Positions 1 through 8,449 of a stretch of 64,000 bases of DNA are shown here, piece by piece. Position 1 is the first letter of the stretch. Every line of letters starts with the position of its first letter. Under the pieces are notes generated by a model. The model did not search any database, was not told the origin of the DNA, and worked only from the letters and a program-made list of their open reading frames with translations. This stretch comes from Streptomyces violens (GTDB lineage: Bacteria > Actinomycetota > Actinomycetes > Streptomycetales > Streptomycetaceae): NCBI RefSeq assembly GCF_000717745.1, contig NZ_JOBH01000005.1, positions 124,001 through 188,000 of the forward strand, read 5' to 3'. The translations under genes and the position numbers were made by a program.

Positions 1-1
1 G

Positions 2-3000
2 AGCGAGGACCTCACCGCGCGCTGGGCGTGGAACGAGCTGAAGGTCCGCAGGCGGCGGCCCGCGCTGCTGGTCGCCGAGGACCTGAAGAAGCGGTCGGAG
101 CTGTACGTCTCGGGCACGAACACCTCCCTGCAGACCGGTGACCAGCTCCTCTTCGACTTCGGCGGCAAGGAGCAGCAGCTGCTGCCGGTCGCCAAGGTGC
201 GCATCGACCGGGAGGAGGACGTCACCGCGATCGGGCTGCAGCAGTCCGCGCCGCCCACGCTCAAGGAGCTGGTCGACGAGCTGAAGCAGTGGATCACCGA
301 GCCGGAGGACGGCGGCGACCCCGACGATCCGGACGAGCCCGGGCCGCCCACCGCCGAGACGCCGAACCCGCGTCCGGTCAGCAAGCTGATCGAGACCTTC
401 GACACGCAGGTACTGGCGCCGCTGCGCAAGGACCTGGAGGGCGAGGCGGCCAAGACGCCCGCGGCGTTCGCCGAGCGACTGGCCGGGCCGCACGACCGGC
501 TGGCCGAGGCGCAGGTGCTCGCCGCGCCGTACGAGGCGGTCGCGGCCTGGTTCGAGCAGCTCGAAGCGGTGATCGGGGAACTGCGGGAGCGGGCCGGGGA
601 CTTGGAGCCGGCGCGGACCGTGCCGCCGTCGGAGCCGCAGCCCAAGACGTCTCGGCCGAAGAAGGCCGGTGGGCCCACGCCCGCGCTGCGCGCCCTGGAC
701 GCCGTACTGCCCGCCCTCCGTACGAGCGTCGTCCGTCCCCCGTCCGGCGCGCGGGCCGTCTCGCGCGACCCCGGACGCCTCTTCGCGCCCGGGTCGGACC
801 TCACCGCGCGGCTGCTGTCCGCGCTGGACCCGAGGCTGTCCGACGGGATGTACACGGCGTGGCGGCAGGCCGCGCCCGCGACGCCCGCCGCGCTGCGCGC
901 GCTGCTGGCGATGCGGGTGACGGCCGCGCCCTTCGGGGCCACCGCGCCGCTCAAGCCCGTGCAGGACAAGGCGGGCCGGGTCATCAGGACGGCCGACTGG
1001 CCGCTCACCGGCGGCGTGCTGACCAGCGTGCGGATCGTCTTCGACACGGCCGGCAAGGTGCCGGTGAAGGCGGAGTTCCAGCACGTCGAGACCGGCAGCT
1101 CGGTGCAGTACACGGAGAACCTGCCCTCGGAGAACTCCTTCGACCTGGGGCCGGGCCGGGTCCAGGTGTCCACCCGTACCGGGCAGGACCGCGACCTGAG
1201 CTGGCTGGGCCGCCGGCCGACCGAGTCCCAGGAGCCCGGGGTCACCGTCCGGCTGCTCGCCGGGCTGCCCGAGCGTTCCCTGTTCGTGGCCCGCCCGGAC
1301 GAGGACGGGAAGATCGAGGTCGCGGTCAACAACGGCGACACGAAGACCTGGGACCTCGCACCGGGCGACAAGCACCAGGTCCGGCACGGCGAGTACGAGG
1401 TGACCGTGCGGCGCACGCCGGGCAGCGAGCCGCCCGCCGTGGAGATCGGCATCGCCACCGTGCCCGAGCCCGCCAACCGCTACGTCCTGCCGCTGGAGTC
1501 GGTGCAGGACGGCATCACGGTCGGCAGCTGGGTCGCGGTGCAGCGGCCCCGCAAGGGCGCCGAAGGGCCGGACGGCATCCCCGGCGACAAGAAGCTGGCG
1601 TTCGTCACCACCCGTGTGACGGCCGTCCGCACCGCCGCGTACACCAACTTCGGGATCACCGGGCGCGGTACGGAACTGACGCTCGCCGACCCGTGGCTGG
1701 ACGAACACGACGTCGTGCTGTCGGCGATCCGGGACACGACCGTGCACGCGGGCGGCGAGCCGCTGCGCAGCGCGGACGAGCCGCTGGGCGAGGACGTGCA
1801 CGGCAACGAGCTGGAGCTGGCCGACCTGTACGAGGGGCTGCGCCCCGGCCGGTACATCGTCGTCTCCGGCGAGCGGACCGACATCCCCGGCTCGGCCGGG
1901 GTGCGCGGCACGGAGCTGGCGGTGATCGCCGCGGTCGACCAGCGGCTGGACGAGAACCTGCCGGGCGACCACGTCCACACGGTCCTCACGCTCACCGCCG
2001 ATCTCGCCTACCGGTACCGCCGCGACACCGTCCGCATCCAGGGCAACGTCGTGCCGGCCACCCACGGCGAGAGCCGGGACGAGCCGCTGGGCAGCGGGAA
2101 CGCGGAGCAGGCGAACCAGACGTTCGCGCTGTGGCAGTCCCCGCTCACCTGGCTGCCCGACGACAATCCGCTGGGCGCGGTGCCCGAGCTGGAGATCCGG
2201 GTCGACGGGCTGCTGTGGCACCGGGTCGACAGCCTGGCCGGGCGCGGGCCGCGCGAGCGGGTGTACGTGCTGGGCGCGGCCGGGGACGGCCGGACGACGG
2301 TGACCTTCGGCGACGGCGTGCACGGCGCGCGGCTGCCCACCGGCCACGAGAACGTCCGGGCCCGCTACCGCTTCGGTACCGGGCGCGCCGCCAACGTCAA
2401 GGCGGGCCGCATCACCCAGGCGATCACCCGCCCGCTGGGCGTCACCGGCGTCACCAACCCGCAGCCCGCCACGGGCGGCGCGGACGCCGACGGCCCCGGG
2501 CTCACCCGCCGCACGGTCCCGCTCGCGGTCTCGGCCCTCGACCGGCTGGTCTCGCTCCCCGACTACGAGGACTTCGCGCGCTCCCGGGCCGGCATCGGCC
2601 GGGCGGCGGCGGCCGAACTGTACGACGGGCGGCGGCAGGTGCTGCACCTGACCGTGGCCGGGGTGGACGACAACCCGGTCGCGGCCGACGCCGAGGTGCT
2701 GCAGGCGCTGCGGTCCTCGCTGGCCGAGTACGGGGACGCGGCCCTCCCGGTGCGCGTCGATGTACGCGAGCTGGTCCTGCTCCTGCTGGTCGCCAAGGTC
2801 AAGGTCGCACCCGACTACTCCTGGGCAGCGGTCCAACCGCGCGTACGGGCCGCCCTGCTGCGCACCCTCGGCTACGAGGGCCGCGAACTGGGGCAGCCCG
2901 CAAGGCTGTCGGAGGTGCTGGCCACCGCCCAGTCCGTGCCCGGCGTGGACTACGTGGACGTGGACGCCTTCACGGGCGTACCGGCCTCCGCCTCGCCCGC

Positions 3001-3301
3001 CGACCTGGCCGGGCTCGGCGAGCGGCTGACGGCCCCGCAGACCACGGTCCCGGCCCGCCGGGCCACCTACGACGAGCAGCTGTACCGGGTCACCGACGGG
3101 AAGGGCGAATCGCTCTCCTCGGTCGCGGCCCGCAACGGCATCCCGCTCGCCGAACTGCTGCGCCTGAACCCGGACATCACCGACACCCGGCCGCTGGCCA
3201 AGGGCCGCTCGGTGTGCGTCTTCCGCGGCATCCGGCCTGCCCAGCTCGCGCTGTTCTCGCCGCAGGTCGCCGACACCATGATTCTGACGGAGGTCAAGTG
3301 A
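2..3301 (+). CDS. putative baseplate assembly protein of a contractile injection system (5' end outside window)
   Basis: The frame is open from base 2, so the true start lies upstream; about 1,099 residues are visible. The protein resembles the large putative baseplate assembly proteins of phage-tail-like particles (gpJ-like; extracellular contractile injection systems). Around residue 760 it carries FGDGVHGARLP, followed by a Phe-Gly-Thr-Gly strand typical of baseplate wedge proteins. The last 80 residues (about 1,015-1,085, with YRVTDGKGESLSSVA) resemble a LysM peptidoglycan-binding module, which would suit attachment of the particle to the cell wall. The stop overlaps the next ATG by one base (TGATG), so the two genes are translationally coupled. 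The family call is from recognition of sequence style and neighbours; the LysM call is weaker. Confidence 0.75.
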   Translation, partial: SEDLTARWAWNELKVRRRRPALLVAEDLKKRSELYVSGTNTSLQTGDQLLFDFGGKEQQLLPVAKVRIDREEDVTAIGLQQSAPPTLKELVDELKQWITEPEDGGDPDDPDEPGPPTAETPNPRPVSKLIETFDTQVLAPLRKDLEGEAAKTPAAFAERLAGPHDRLAEAQVLAAPYEAVAAWFEQLEAVIGELRERAGDLEPARTVPPSEPQPKTSRPKKAGGPTPALRALDAVLPALRTSVVRPPSGARAVSRDPGRLFAPGSDLTARLLSALDPRLSDGMYTAWRQAAPATPAALRALLAMRVTAAPFGATAPLKPVQDKAGRVIRTADWPLTGGVLTSVRIVFDTAGKVPVKAEFQHVETGSSVQYTENLPSENSFDLGPGRVQVSTRTGQDRDLSWLGRRPTESQEPGVTVRLLAGLPERSLFVARPDEDGKIEVAVNNGDTKTWDLAPGDKHQVRHGEYEVTVRRTPGSEPPAVEIGIATVPEPANRYVLPLESVQDGITVGSWVAVQRPRKGAEGPDGIPGDKKLAFVTTRVTAVRTAAYTNFGITGRGTELTLADPWLDEHDVVLSAIRDTTVHAGGEPLRSADEPLGEDVHGNELELADLYEGLRPGRYIVVSGERTDIPGSAGVRGTELAVIAAVDQRLDENLPGDHVHTVLTLTADLAYRYRRDTVRIQGNVVPATHGESRDEPLGSGNAEQANQTFALWQSPLTWLPDDNPLGAVPELEIRVDGLLWHRVDSLAGRGPRERVYVLGAAGDGRTTVTFGDGVHGARLPTGHENVRARYRFGTGRAANVKAGRITQAITRPLGVTGVTNPQPATGGADADGPGLTRRTVPLAVSALDRLVSLPDYEDFARSRAGIGRAAAAELYDGRRQVLHLTVAGVDDNPVAADAEVLQALRSSLAEYGDAALPVRVDVRELVLLLLVAKVKVAPDYSWAAVQPRVRAALLRTLGYEGRELGQPARLSEVLATAQSVPGVDYVDVDAFTGVPASASPADLAGLGERLTAPQTTVPARRATYDEQLYRVTDGKGESLSSVAARNGIPLAELLRLNPDITDTRPLAKGRSVCVFRGIRPAQLALFSPQVADTMILTEVK

Positions 3302-5484
3302 TGTCCAGGGAGCCGGACGGGCTCGCGGAGCTGCTCCCGCAGTGGCACCGGCTGCGGGATGCCGAGAACGGCGAGCCGCTGCGCGCGCTGCTCGCGGTGA
3401 TCGCCGAGCAGGTCGATCTCGTACGCGACGGGGTCGAGCAGCAGTACGACGACTGGTTCGTGGAGACGGCGGCGGAATGGGTGCTGCCGTACCTCGGTGA
3501 CCTGGTGGGCTACAAGCCGCTGCCCGGATACGAGCGGGTGCTGGCCACCGGCCTGAAGGACGGCGGGCTGCCGGACTCCTCGCGCAGACGGCTGGCCGAG
3601 GCGCTCGCGCCGCGCCGCGACGTGGCGTCCACGGTCGCCAACCGCCGCCGCAAGGGCACCCTCGCGCTGCTGGAGGAGCTGTCCGCGGAGGTCGCGAACT
3701 GGCCCGCGCGGGCCGTGGAGTTCTCCCGGCTGGTCTCCCACGACCAGCCGGTGAAGCTGTACGGCTCGGGCACCGCGGCCGTCAACGGGCGACGGGCCGC
3801 GCGCGGCCGCTCGGTCGACGTGCGGGACTCCGCCGCGCTGGACCTCGCGGGCGGCCCGTTCGGCGCGACGGCCCGCTCGGCGGACGTCCGCCGGGCCGAC
3901 TCGCGCCGCCGCCAGGGCGGCCTCTCCCCCGCCGGAGTGGGCCTGTACGTATGGCGGCTGAAGCCCTACTCGGTGACGCGGGCGCCCGCGTACTGCATCG
4001 ACCGGGCCCGCAACCTGTACACCTTCTCCATCCTCGGCAACGACACCCCGCTGGTCACCAAGCCCGAGCCGGAGCCGTCGGCCACCCACATCGCGACCAT
4101 CGACAACGTCCCGGCGTACGTCCGGCGGCGGCAGCTGCACGACCGGCTCGCGGACTACTACGGGCCCGGCAAGTCCTTCACGATCTGGCGGGACGGGCAG
4201 CGCGAGCCGGTCGACCCGTCCGACATCGTGGTGGCCGACCTCAGCGACTGGCGCTACCGGCCCAAGCACGGGCAGGTCGCGGTCGACCCGGAGCTGGGCC
4301 GCATCGCCTTCGGCTCGCGCTCGGCCCCGCGCCAGGGCGTGTGGGTGACGTACCACTACGCCTTCGGGGACGACCTGGGCGGCGGCGAGTACCTCCGGGA
4401 GCGCGAGACGCCCGCGGACGCGGCCGTGTACCGGGTCGGGCCCGGCCAGACGTACCAGCGGATCATGGACGCGTACGGGCAGTGGCAGCACGACCGGCGG
4501 GCCGGGCGGTGCGGCCCCGACGGCATCATCGAGATCACCCACAGCGGCGCCTACCAGGAACAGCTCGACTTCGACCTGGACCCGGGCGACCGCCTGGAGG
4601 TACGCGCCGCGGGGGGCACGCGGCCGGTGATCCGGCTGCTGGACTGGTACAGCAACCGGCCCGACGCGCTGAACATCCGGGCGCGGGACGAGGAGTGCGC
4701 GGCGGGTGACCGGCCGCGGATGGTGCTGGACGGGCTGCTGATCACCGGCCGCGGCATCAACGTCCAGGGCCCGGTCGGCGCGCTCGCGCTGCGGCACTGC
4801 ACGCTCGTCCCCGGCTGGTCGCTGGAGCCGGAGTGCCACCCGCACTCCCCGGAGGAGCCCAGTCTCGTACTGGACCGCACGAGCGCGTGCGTGGAGATCG
4901 ACCGGACGATCCTCGGCACCATCGAGGTCATCGGGGACGAGGTGTCCACCGACCCGCTGCCGATCCACATCCGCGACAGCATCCTGGACGCCACCGGACA
5001 CGACCGCGAGGCGCTCTCCGCGCCGGACTGCCGGCACGCCCACGCCGTGCTGCACGCGCACCGCACCACGGTGATCGGTGAAGTCCACGTGCACGCCGTG
5101 CAGCTCGCCGAGAACTCGCTCTTCACCGGGCGGCTGCACGTCGCCCGGCGGCAGCTCGGCTGCATCCGGTACTCCTATGTCACGCCGGGCTCCCGGACAC
5201 CGCGCCGGTACCGCTGCCTGCCGGACCTCGTCGGCCCCGAACAGGCCGGTGCCGTACGGCCGGTACTGCGCAGCGAGCGCTACGGCACGCCCGCGTACGG
5301 GCAGTTGGCGGCGGAGCGGCCGGACGGCCCGGCCGGCGAGGGCTGCCGGCGCGCCGCCGAGGACGGGGCCGAACTGGGCGCCTTCCACGACCTGTACCAG
5401 CCGCAGCGCGAGGACAGCCTGCGGGCGCGGCTCGCGGAGTACACACCGGCCGGAACGGATGCGGGGATCTTCTTCGTGACCTGA
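3301..5484 (+). CDS. phage tail protein I-like baseplate component with probable beta-helix C-terminus
   Basis: 727 residues, starting at the ATG that overlaps the previous stop. The first 110 residues (GLAELLPQWHRLRDAENGEP through the WVLPYLGDLVGYKPL segment) match the tail protein I (P2 gpI-like) family, which links baseplate wedges to fibres. Residues about 400-630 are different: short beta-strand-rich turns with repeated hydrophobic-polar alternation (LDGLLITGRGINVQG, LALRHCTLVPGW, IHIRDSILDATG, ENSLFTGRLHVA), as in right-handed parallel beta-helix proteins. That suggests a fused spike or fibre-like module. A mid-protein segment (300-400) contains DWRYRPKHGQVAVDPELGRI. It is likely cotranscribed with the upstream baseplate gene. 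The gpI assignment is fairly firm; the beta-helix is inferred from the sequence pattern. Confidence 0.7.
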   Translation: MSREPDGLAELLPQWHRLRDAENGEPLRALLAVIAEQVDLVRDGVEQQYDDWFVETAAEWVLPYLGDLVGYKPLPGYERVLATGLKDGGLPDSSRRRLAEALAPRRDVASTVANRRRKGTLALLEELSAEVANWPARAVEFSRLVSHDQPVKLYGSGTAAVNGRRAARGRSVDVRDSAALDLAGGPFGATARSADVRRADSRRRQGGLSPAGVGLYVWRLKPYSVTRAPAYCIDRARNLYTFSILGNDTPLVTKPEPEPSATHIATIDNVPAYVRRRQLHDRLADYYGPGKSFTIWRDGQREPVDPSDIVVADLSDWRYRPKHGQVAVDPELGRIAFGSRSAPRQGVWVTYHYAFGDDLGGGEYLRERETPADAAVYRVGPGQTYQRIMDAYGQWQHDRRAGRCGPDGIIEITHSGAYQEQLDFDLDPGDRLEVRAAGGTRPVIRLLDWYSNRPDALNIRARDEECAAGDRPRMVLDGLLITGRGINVQGPVGALALRHCTLVPGWSLEPECHPHSPEEPSLVLDRTSACVEIDRTILGTIEVIGDEVSTDPLPIHIRDSILDATGHDREALSAPDCRHAHAVLHAHRTTVIGEVHVHAVQLAENSLFTGRLHVARRQLGCIRYSYVTPGSRTPRRYRCLPDLVGPEQAGAVRPVLRSERYGTPAYGQLAAERPDGPAGEGCRRAAEDGAELGAFHDLYQPQREDSLRARLAEYTPAGTDAGIFFVT

Positions 5485-5546
5485 GCCGATCCGCCCACCC
5501 GCCAGCCGATATCCACGAGTTTCTTTTCCGAGGGGGAACCCTTCCG

Positions 5547-7178
5547 ATGCACGCAGATCTCTCCCGCATCACCTTCCGGCCGCAGGCCCACTACTCCGCC
5601 GTCCTCGCCCAGCAGGGCCGCGTCCAGCTCGACGCGGACGCCAACGAGCAGACAGCGATCCAGCTCTACCAGGCCCGGGTGACCGCCACCGACCTGATAG
5701 GCCAGCACGGCGGCCCGGCCGGTGACGCCGGCTTCAAGATCGACATGACCGGCGGCAGCCGCGAGCTGGACGACCTGTCGATCAGCCCCGGCCGGTACTA
5801 CGTCGACGGCATCCTGGTCGAGGCGTACCGGCCGCAGCCGGGCGTCCCCGTCCCGGACCCGGCCGAGGCCGATGCCAAGGACGAGGAGAAGGGCGCCAAG
5901 GACGGCGAGGGCGCGGCCGCCGAGCCGCCCGCCACCTGGACGTACTGGGACCAGCCCGACGCGTACCGCGACGCCGAGCGCCCCGAGGACCGGCTGCCCA
6001 CCCAGTTCCCGTACCTGGCCTACCTCAAGGTCTGGGAGCGCTCGGTCACCGCGGCCGAGGACCCGGCGCTGCGCGAGGTCGCGCTCGGCGCGGCGCTGCC
6101 GGACACCGCGGCCCGCCTCAAGGTCGTCTGGCAGGTGCTGCCGCTGCCCGGCGGCGAGCTGGACATCGACGGCGACGAGACGAAGAAGGCCCCGGTCCGC
6201 GAGGCGTTCCGCAAGTGGGTCGCCGAGCAGCGGAAGGCGACCGCGCGGCTCGCCGTGCGCAGCGAGCGCCCGGACCACGCCGACGACGACCCGTGCCTGG
6301 TCAAGCCGGACGCCCGCTACCGCGGCCCGGAGAACCAGCTCTACCGGATCGAGATCCACGAGGGCGGCGCCGCCAAGGACGCCACCTTCAAGTGGTCCCG
6401 CGAGAACGGCTCGGTGACCTTCCCGGTCGACGGCCTGGACGGCACCTGGGTCGAGCTGGCCACGCTGGGCAACGACGACAAGCTGGACCTGGACGTCGGC
6501 GACTACGTGGAGTTCATGGACTCCGCGGTCGCCTCGCGGCTCGACGCCCATCCGCTGCTGCGGGTCGAGGAACTGGACCTGCCGGGCCGCCGGGTACGGC
6601 TCTCCGACGAGCCCGCGCAGGGTGTCGGGCGGCGGCCTGAACTCCACCCGTACCTGCGCCGCTGGGACCACCGCGAGGGCGGCCGGGCGCAGGAGCGCGC
6701 GACGAAGAAGGGCACGGCCGGGCGGCTGAAGAACGGTGCGGTGCGCGTCGAGGAAGGCGCGTGGCTGCCGCTGGAGGACGGCGTCGAGGTGTACTTCGCG
6801 GCCGGCAGCACCTACCGCAGCGGCGACTTCTGGCTGGTACCGGCCCGAACGGCCACCGGCAGCGTCGAGTGGCCGACGGATGCGGCGCGCCGCCCGCTCC
6901 TCCAGGGACCGCTCGGGCCGCAGGTGCACTACGCGCCGCTGGGCTGGGTGATGGGCGAGAAGACCGTGTCCGACCTGCGACTGGCGTTCAAGCCGCTGGC
7001 CGGGGAGATCGCCGCGGCCAGCGACGAGGAACTGGCCGCCGAGGAAGAGGCGCGGGCCGCCGACGCCGCGGCGGAGGCCGAGAACGAGCCCGCCGACGTG
7101 GCCTCCGCCGGCCCGGCGCACGGCGCGGCGCTGCGCTCGCAGACGACGGCGGAGGCGGAGTCGCTGACGGAGGAGTGA
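5547..7178 (+). CDS. DUF6519 family protein, contractile injection system-associated
   Basis: 543 residues from an ATG preceded by a GAGGGGGA ribosome binding site. The N-terminus (MHADLSRITFRPQAHYSAV, then QGRVQLDADANEQTAIQLYQ) is the signature of DUF6519 proteins, which I know as companions of phage-tail-like clusters in actinobacteria. The conserved stretch ATFKWSRENGSVTFPV lies near residue 280. The last 60 residues are Ala/Glu-rich and probably disordered. No catalytic motif is visible; a structural role in the particle (collar, spike or fibre base) is plausible but unproven. It follows the tail protein by 62 bp and is probably in the same operon. A strong hairpin lies after it, at 7225-7254. 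Confidence 0.7.
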   Translation: MHADLSRITFRPQAHYSAVLAQQGRVQLDADANEQTAIQLYQARVTATDLIGQHGGPAGDAGFKIDMTGGSRELDDLSISPGRYYVDGILVEAYRPQPGVPVPDPAEADAKDEEKGAKDGEGAAAEPPATWTYWDQPDAYRDAERPEDRLPTQFPYLAYLKVWERSVTAAEDPALREVALGAALPDTAARLKVVWQVLPLPGGELDIDGDETKKAPVREAFRKWVAEQRKATARLAVRSERPDHADDDPCLVKPDARYRGPENQLYRIEIHEGGAAKDATFKWSRENGSVTFPVDGLDGTWVELATLGNDDKLDLDVGDYVEFMDSAVASRLDAHPLLRVEELDLPGRRVRLSDEPAQGVGRRPELHPYLRRWDHREGGRAQERATKKGTAGRLKNGAVRVEEGAWLPLEDGVEVYFAAGSTYRSGDFWLVPARTATGSVEWPTDAARRPLLQGPLGPQVHYAPLGWVMGEKTVSDLRLAFKPLAGEIAAASDEELAAEEEARAADAAAEAENEPADVASAGPAHGAALRSQTTAEAESLTEE

Positions 7179-7224
7179 CACCGGCGGGTGGCGCCACGGG
7201 GATCGCGCCACCACGTACGTACAA

Positions 7225-7254
7225 GGCGGCGCGCGGATGATTCCGCGCGCCGCC
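7225..7254. terminator. 12-bp perfect hairpin between DUF6519 and amidase genes
   Basis: Arms GGCGGCGCGCGG (7225-7236) and CCGCGCGCCGCC (7243-7254) are perfectly complementary around a six-base loop. No T-run follows, so it may attenuate, stabilise the upstream message or act as a processing site. It argues against an amidase start at 7237, which lies in the loop. Confidence 0.55.
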
Positions 7255-7302
7255 GACCGGGGGACCGGCCCGCCCGGGCCGGGTCGAGGAAGGAGCACAA
7301 CG

Positions 7303-8235
7303 ATGGCCGAGCCGCTGAGCGCGTCGCGCCTGGTGGAGGTCCTGCGCAAGGAGGGCCTGACCGTCCACGAAGTCCGCAACTGGCGCCGGCACAACAGGAA
7401 CAGCAAGGGCCCGTGGGGCCCGTTGAACGGCGTGATGATCCACCACACCGTCACCAAGGGCACCGAGAGCTCCGTCAACCTCTGCTACGAGGGCCGCTCC
7501 GGGCTGCCGGGACCGCTGTGCCACGGCGTCATCGACAAGAAGGGCGAGGTCTGGCTGGTCGGCAACGGCCGCGCCAACCACGCCGGGCTCGGCGACTCCG
7601 ACGTCCTGCGCGCGGTGGTCAACGAGTCGAAGCTGCCGCACGACAACGCGGCCAACACCGACGGCAACCGCCACTTCTACGGCTTCGAGTGCATCAACCT
7701 CGGCGACGGCGACGACCCCTGGCCCGAGGAACAGAAGGTCGCCATCGAGAAGGTGTCGGCGGCGATCTGCCGGGCGCACGGCTGGACCGAGAAATCCGTC
7801 ATCGGCCACAAGGAGTGGCAGCCGGGCAAGACGGACCCGCGCGGCTTCACGATGAACGGGATGCGAGACCGGATCAAGAAGCGGCTCGCGGGCAAGCCGA
7901 GCGGGAACGGCGGTGGCGGGGGCGGCGGCACGGACGAGAAGCCGGCGCCCGAGAGGCCCGCACCGGAGCGGCCGCGGCCCGGCACCCGGTACGAACGCTT
8001 CCCCGGCGGCGGCTTCTTCCAGGCCGGCGCGCACAGCCCGATCATCACGGCGATGGGCAAGCGCCTGGTCGCGGAGGGCTGCTCGCACTACGAGGACGGG
8101 CCCGGACCGTACTGGACCGAAGCCGACCGCAAGTCCTACGCGGCGTGGCAGCGCAAGCTCGGCTTCGGGGGCAAGGACGCGGACGGGATTCCGGGGAAGG
8201 TGAGCTGGGAGCGGCTGAGAGTGCCGAAGTCCTGA
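7303..8235 (+). CDS. N-acetylmuramoyl-L-alanine amidase (PGRP/amidase_2 type) with C-terminal wall-binding module
   Basis: 310 residues from the ATG after a clear GGAAGGAG site. Residues 20-190 form a zinc amidase of the amidase_2/PGRP fold. GVMIHHTV supplies the first histidine ligand near residue 47, CHGVIDKKGEVWLVG is the central strand, and GHKEWQPGKTDPRGF near residue 167 carries the second histidine and the Asp/Cys-position ligand. It would cut the lactyl-amide bond between MurNAc and L-Ala. A Gly/Pro linker (205-230) leads to a C-terminal domain (YERFPGGGFFQAGAHSPIIT to the end) seen in Streptomyces phage endolysins and probably binding peptidoglycan. There is no signal peptide, so export would need lysis, a holin or the injection particle. 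A phage-tail-like cluster with an adjacent lysin gene fits a release or wall-penetration role. Confidence 0.85.
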   Translation: MAEPLSASRLVEVLRKEGLTVHEVRNWRRHNRNSKGPWGPLNGVMIHHTVTKGTESSVNLCYEGRSGLPGPLCHGVIDKKGEVWLVGNGRANHAGLGDSDVLRAVVNESKLPHDNAANTDGNRHFYGFECINLGDGDDPWPEEQKVAIEKVSAAICRAHGWTEKSVIGHKEWQPGKTDPRGFTMNGMRDRIKKRLAGKPSGNGGGGGGGTDEKPAPERPAPERPRPGTRYERFPGGGFFQAGAHSPIITAMGKRLVAEGCSHYEDGPGPYWTEADRKSYAAWQRKLGFGGKDADGIPGKVSWERLRVPKS

Positions 8236-8293
8236 GAGCCAATTAGCCGGTTGGCCGGTTGACCGGTTGATCGACTGCGGCTCCCCGCAGCGG

Positions 8294-8343
8294 AAAAGCC
8301 GCTGGACGGCCCCCTCCCCAAAGAGGGCCGTCCAGCGGCTTTT
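8294..8343. terminator. strong bidirectional rho-independent terminator
   Basis: A 19-bp perfect inverted repeat (8294-8312 and 8325-8343) with a 12-base loop. The arms begin with AAAA and end with TTTT, so both strands have a U-tract. It separates the rightward injection-system genes from the leftward gene ending at 8450. Just upstream, at 8247-8270, are three 8-bp tandem copies of CCGGTTGG/A. Confidence 0.92.
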
Positions 8344-8449
8344 TGGTACGTGTTGCTTACTGCTGGTCGCGGCTACCGGGGGCCGTGCGGGCGGCGTCCC
8401 CATAACGCCGGCCGGTGGGCACCCGGGCGCCGGCCCGGGAGTCCGGGGT

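Noticed and set aside
3067..5388. 773-codon leftward open frame opposite the tail protein
   Set aside because: Arg/Ala/Val/Gly/Pro-biased shadow frame with no domain; the rightward frame has clear tail protein motifs.
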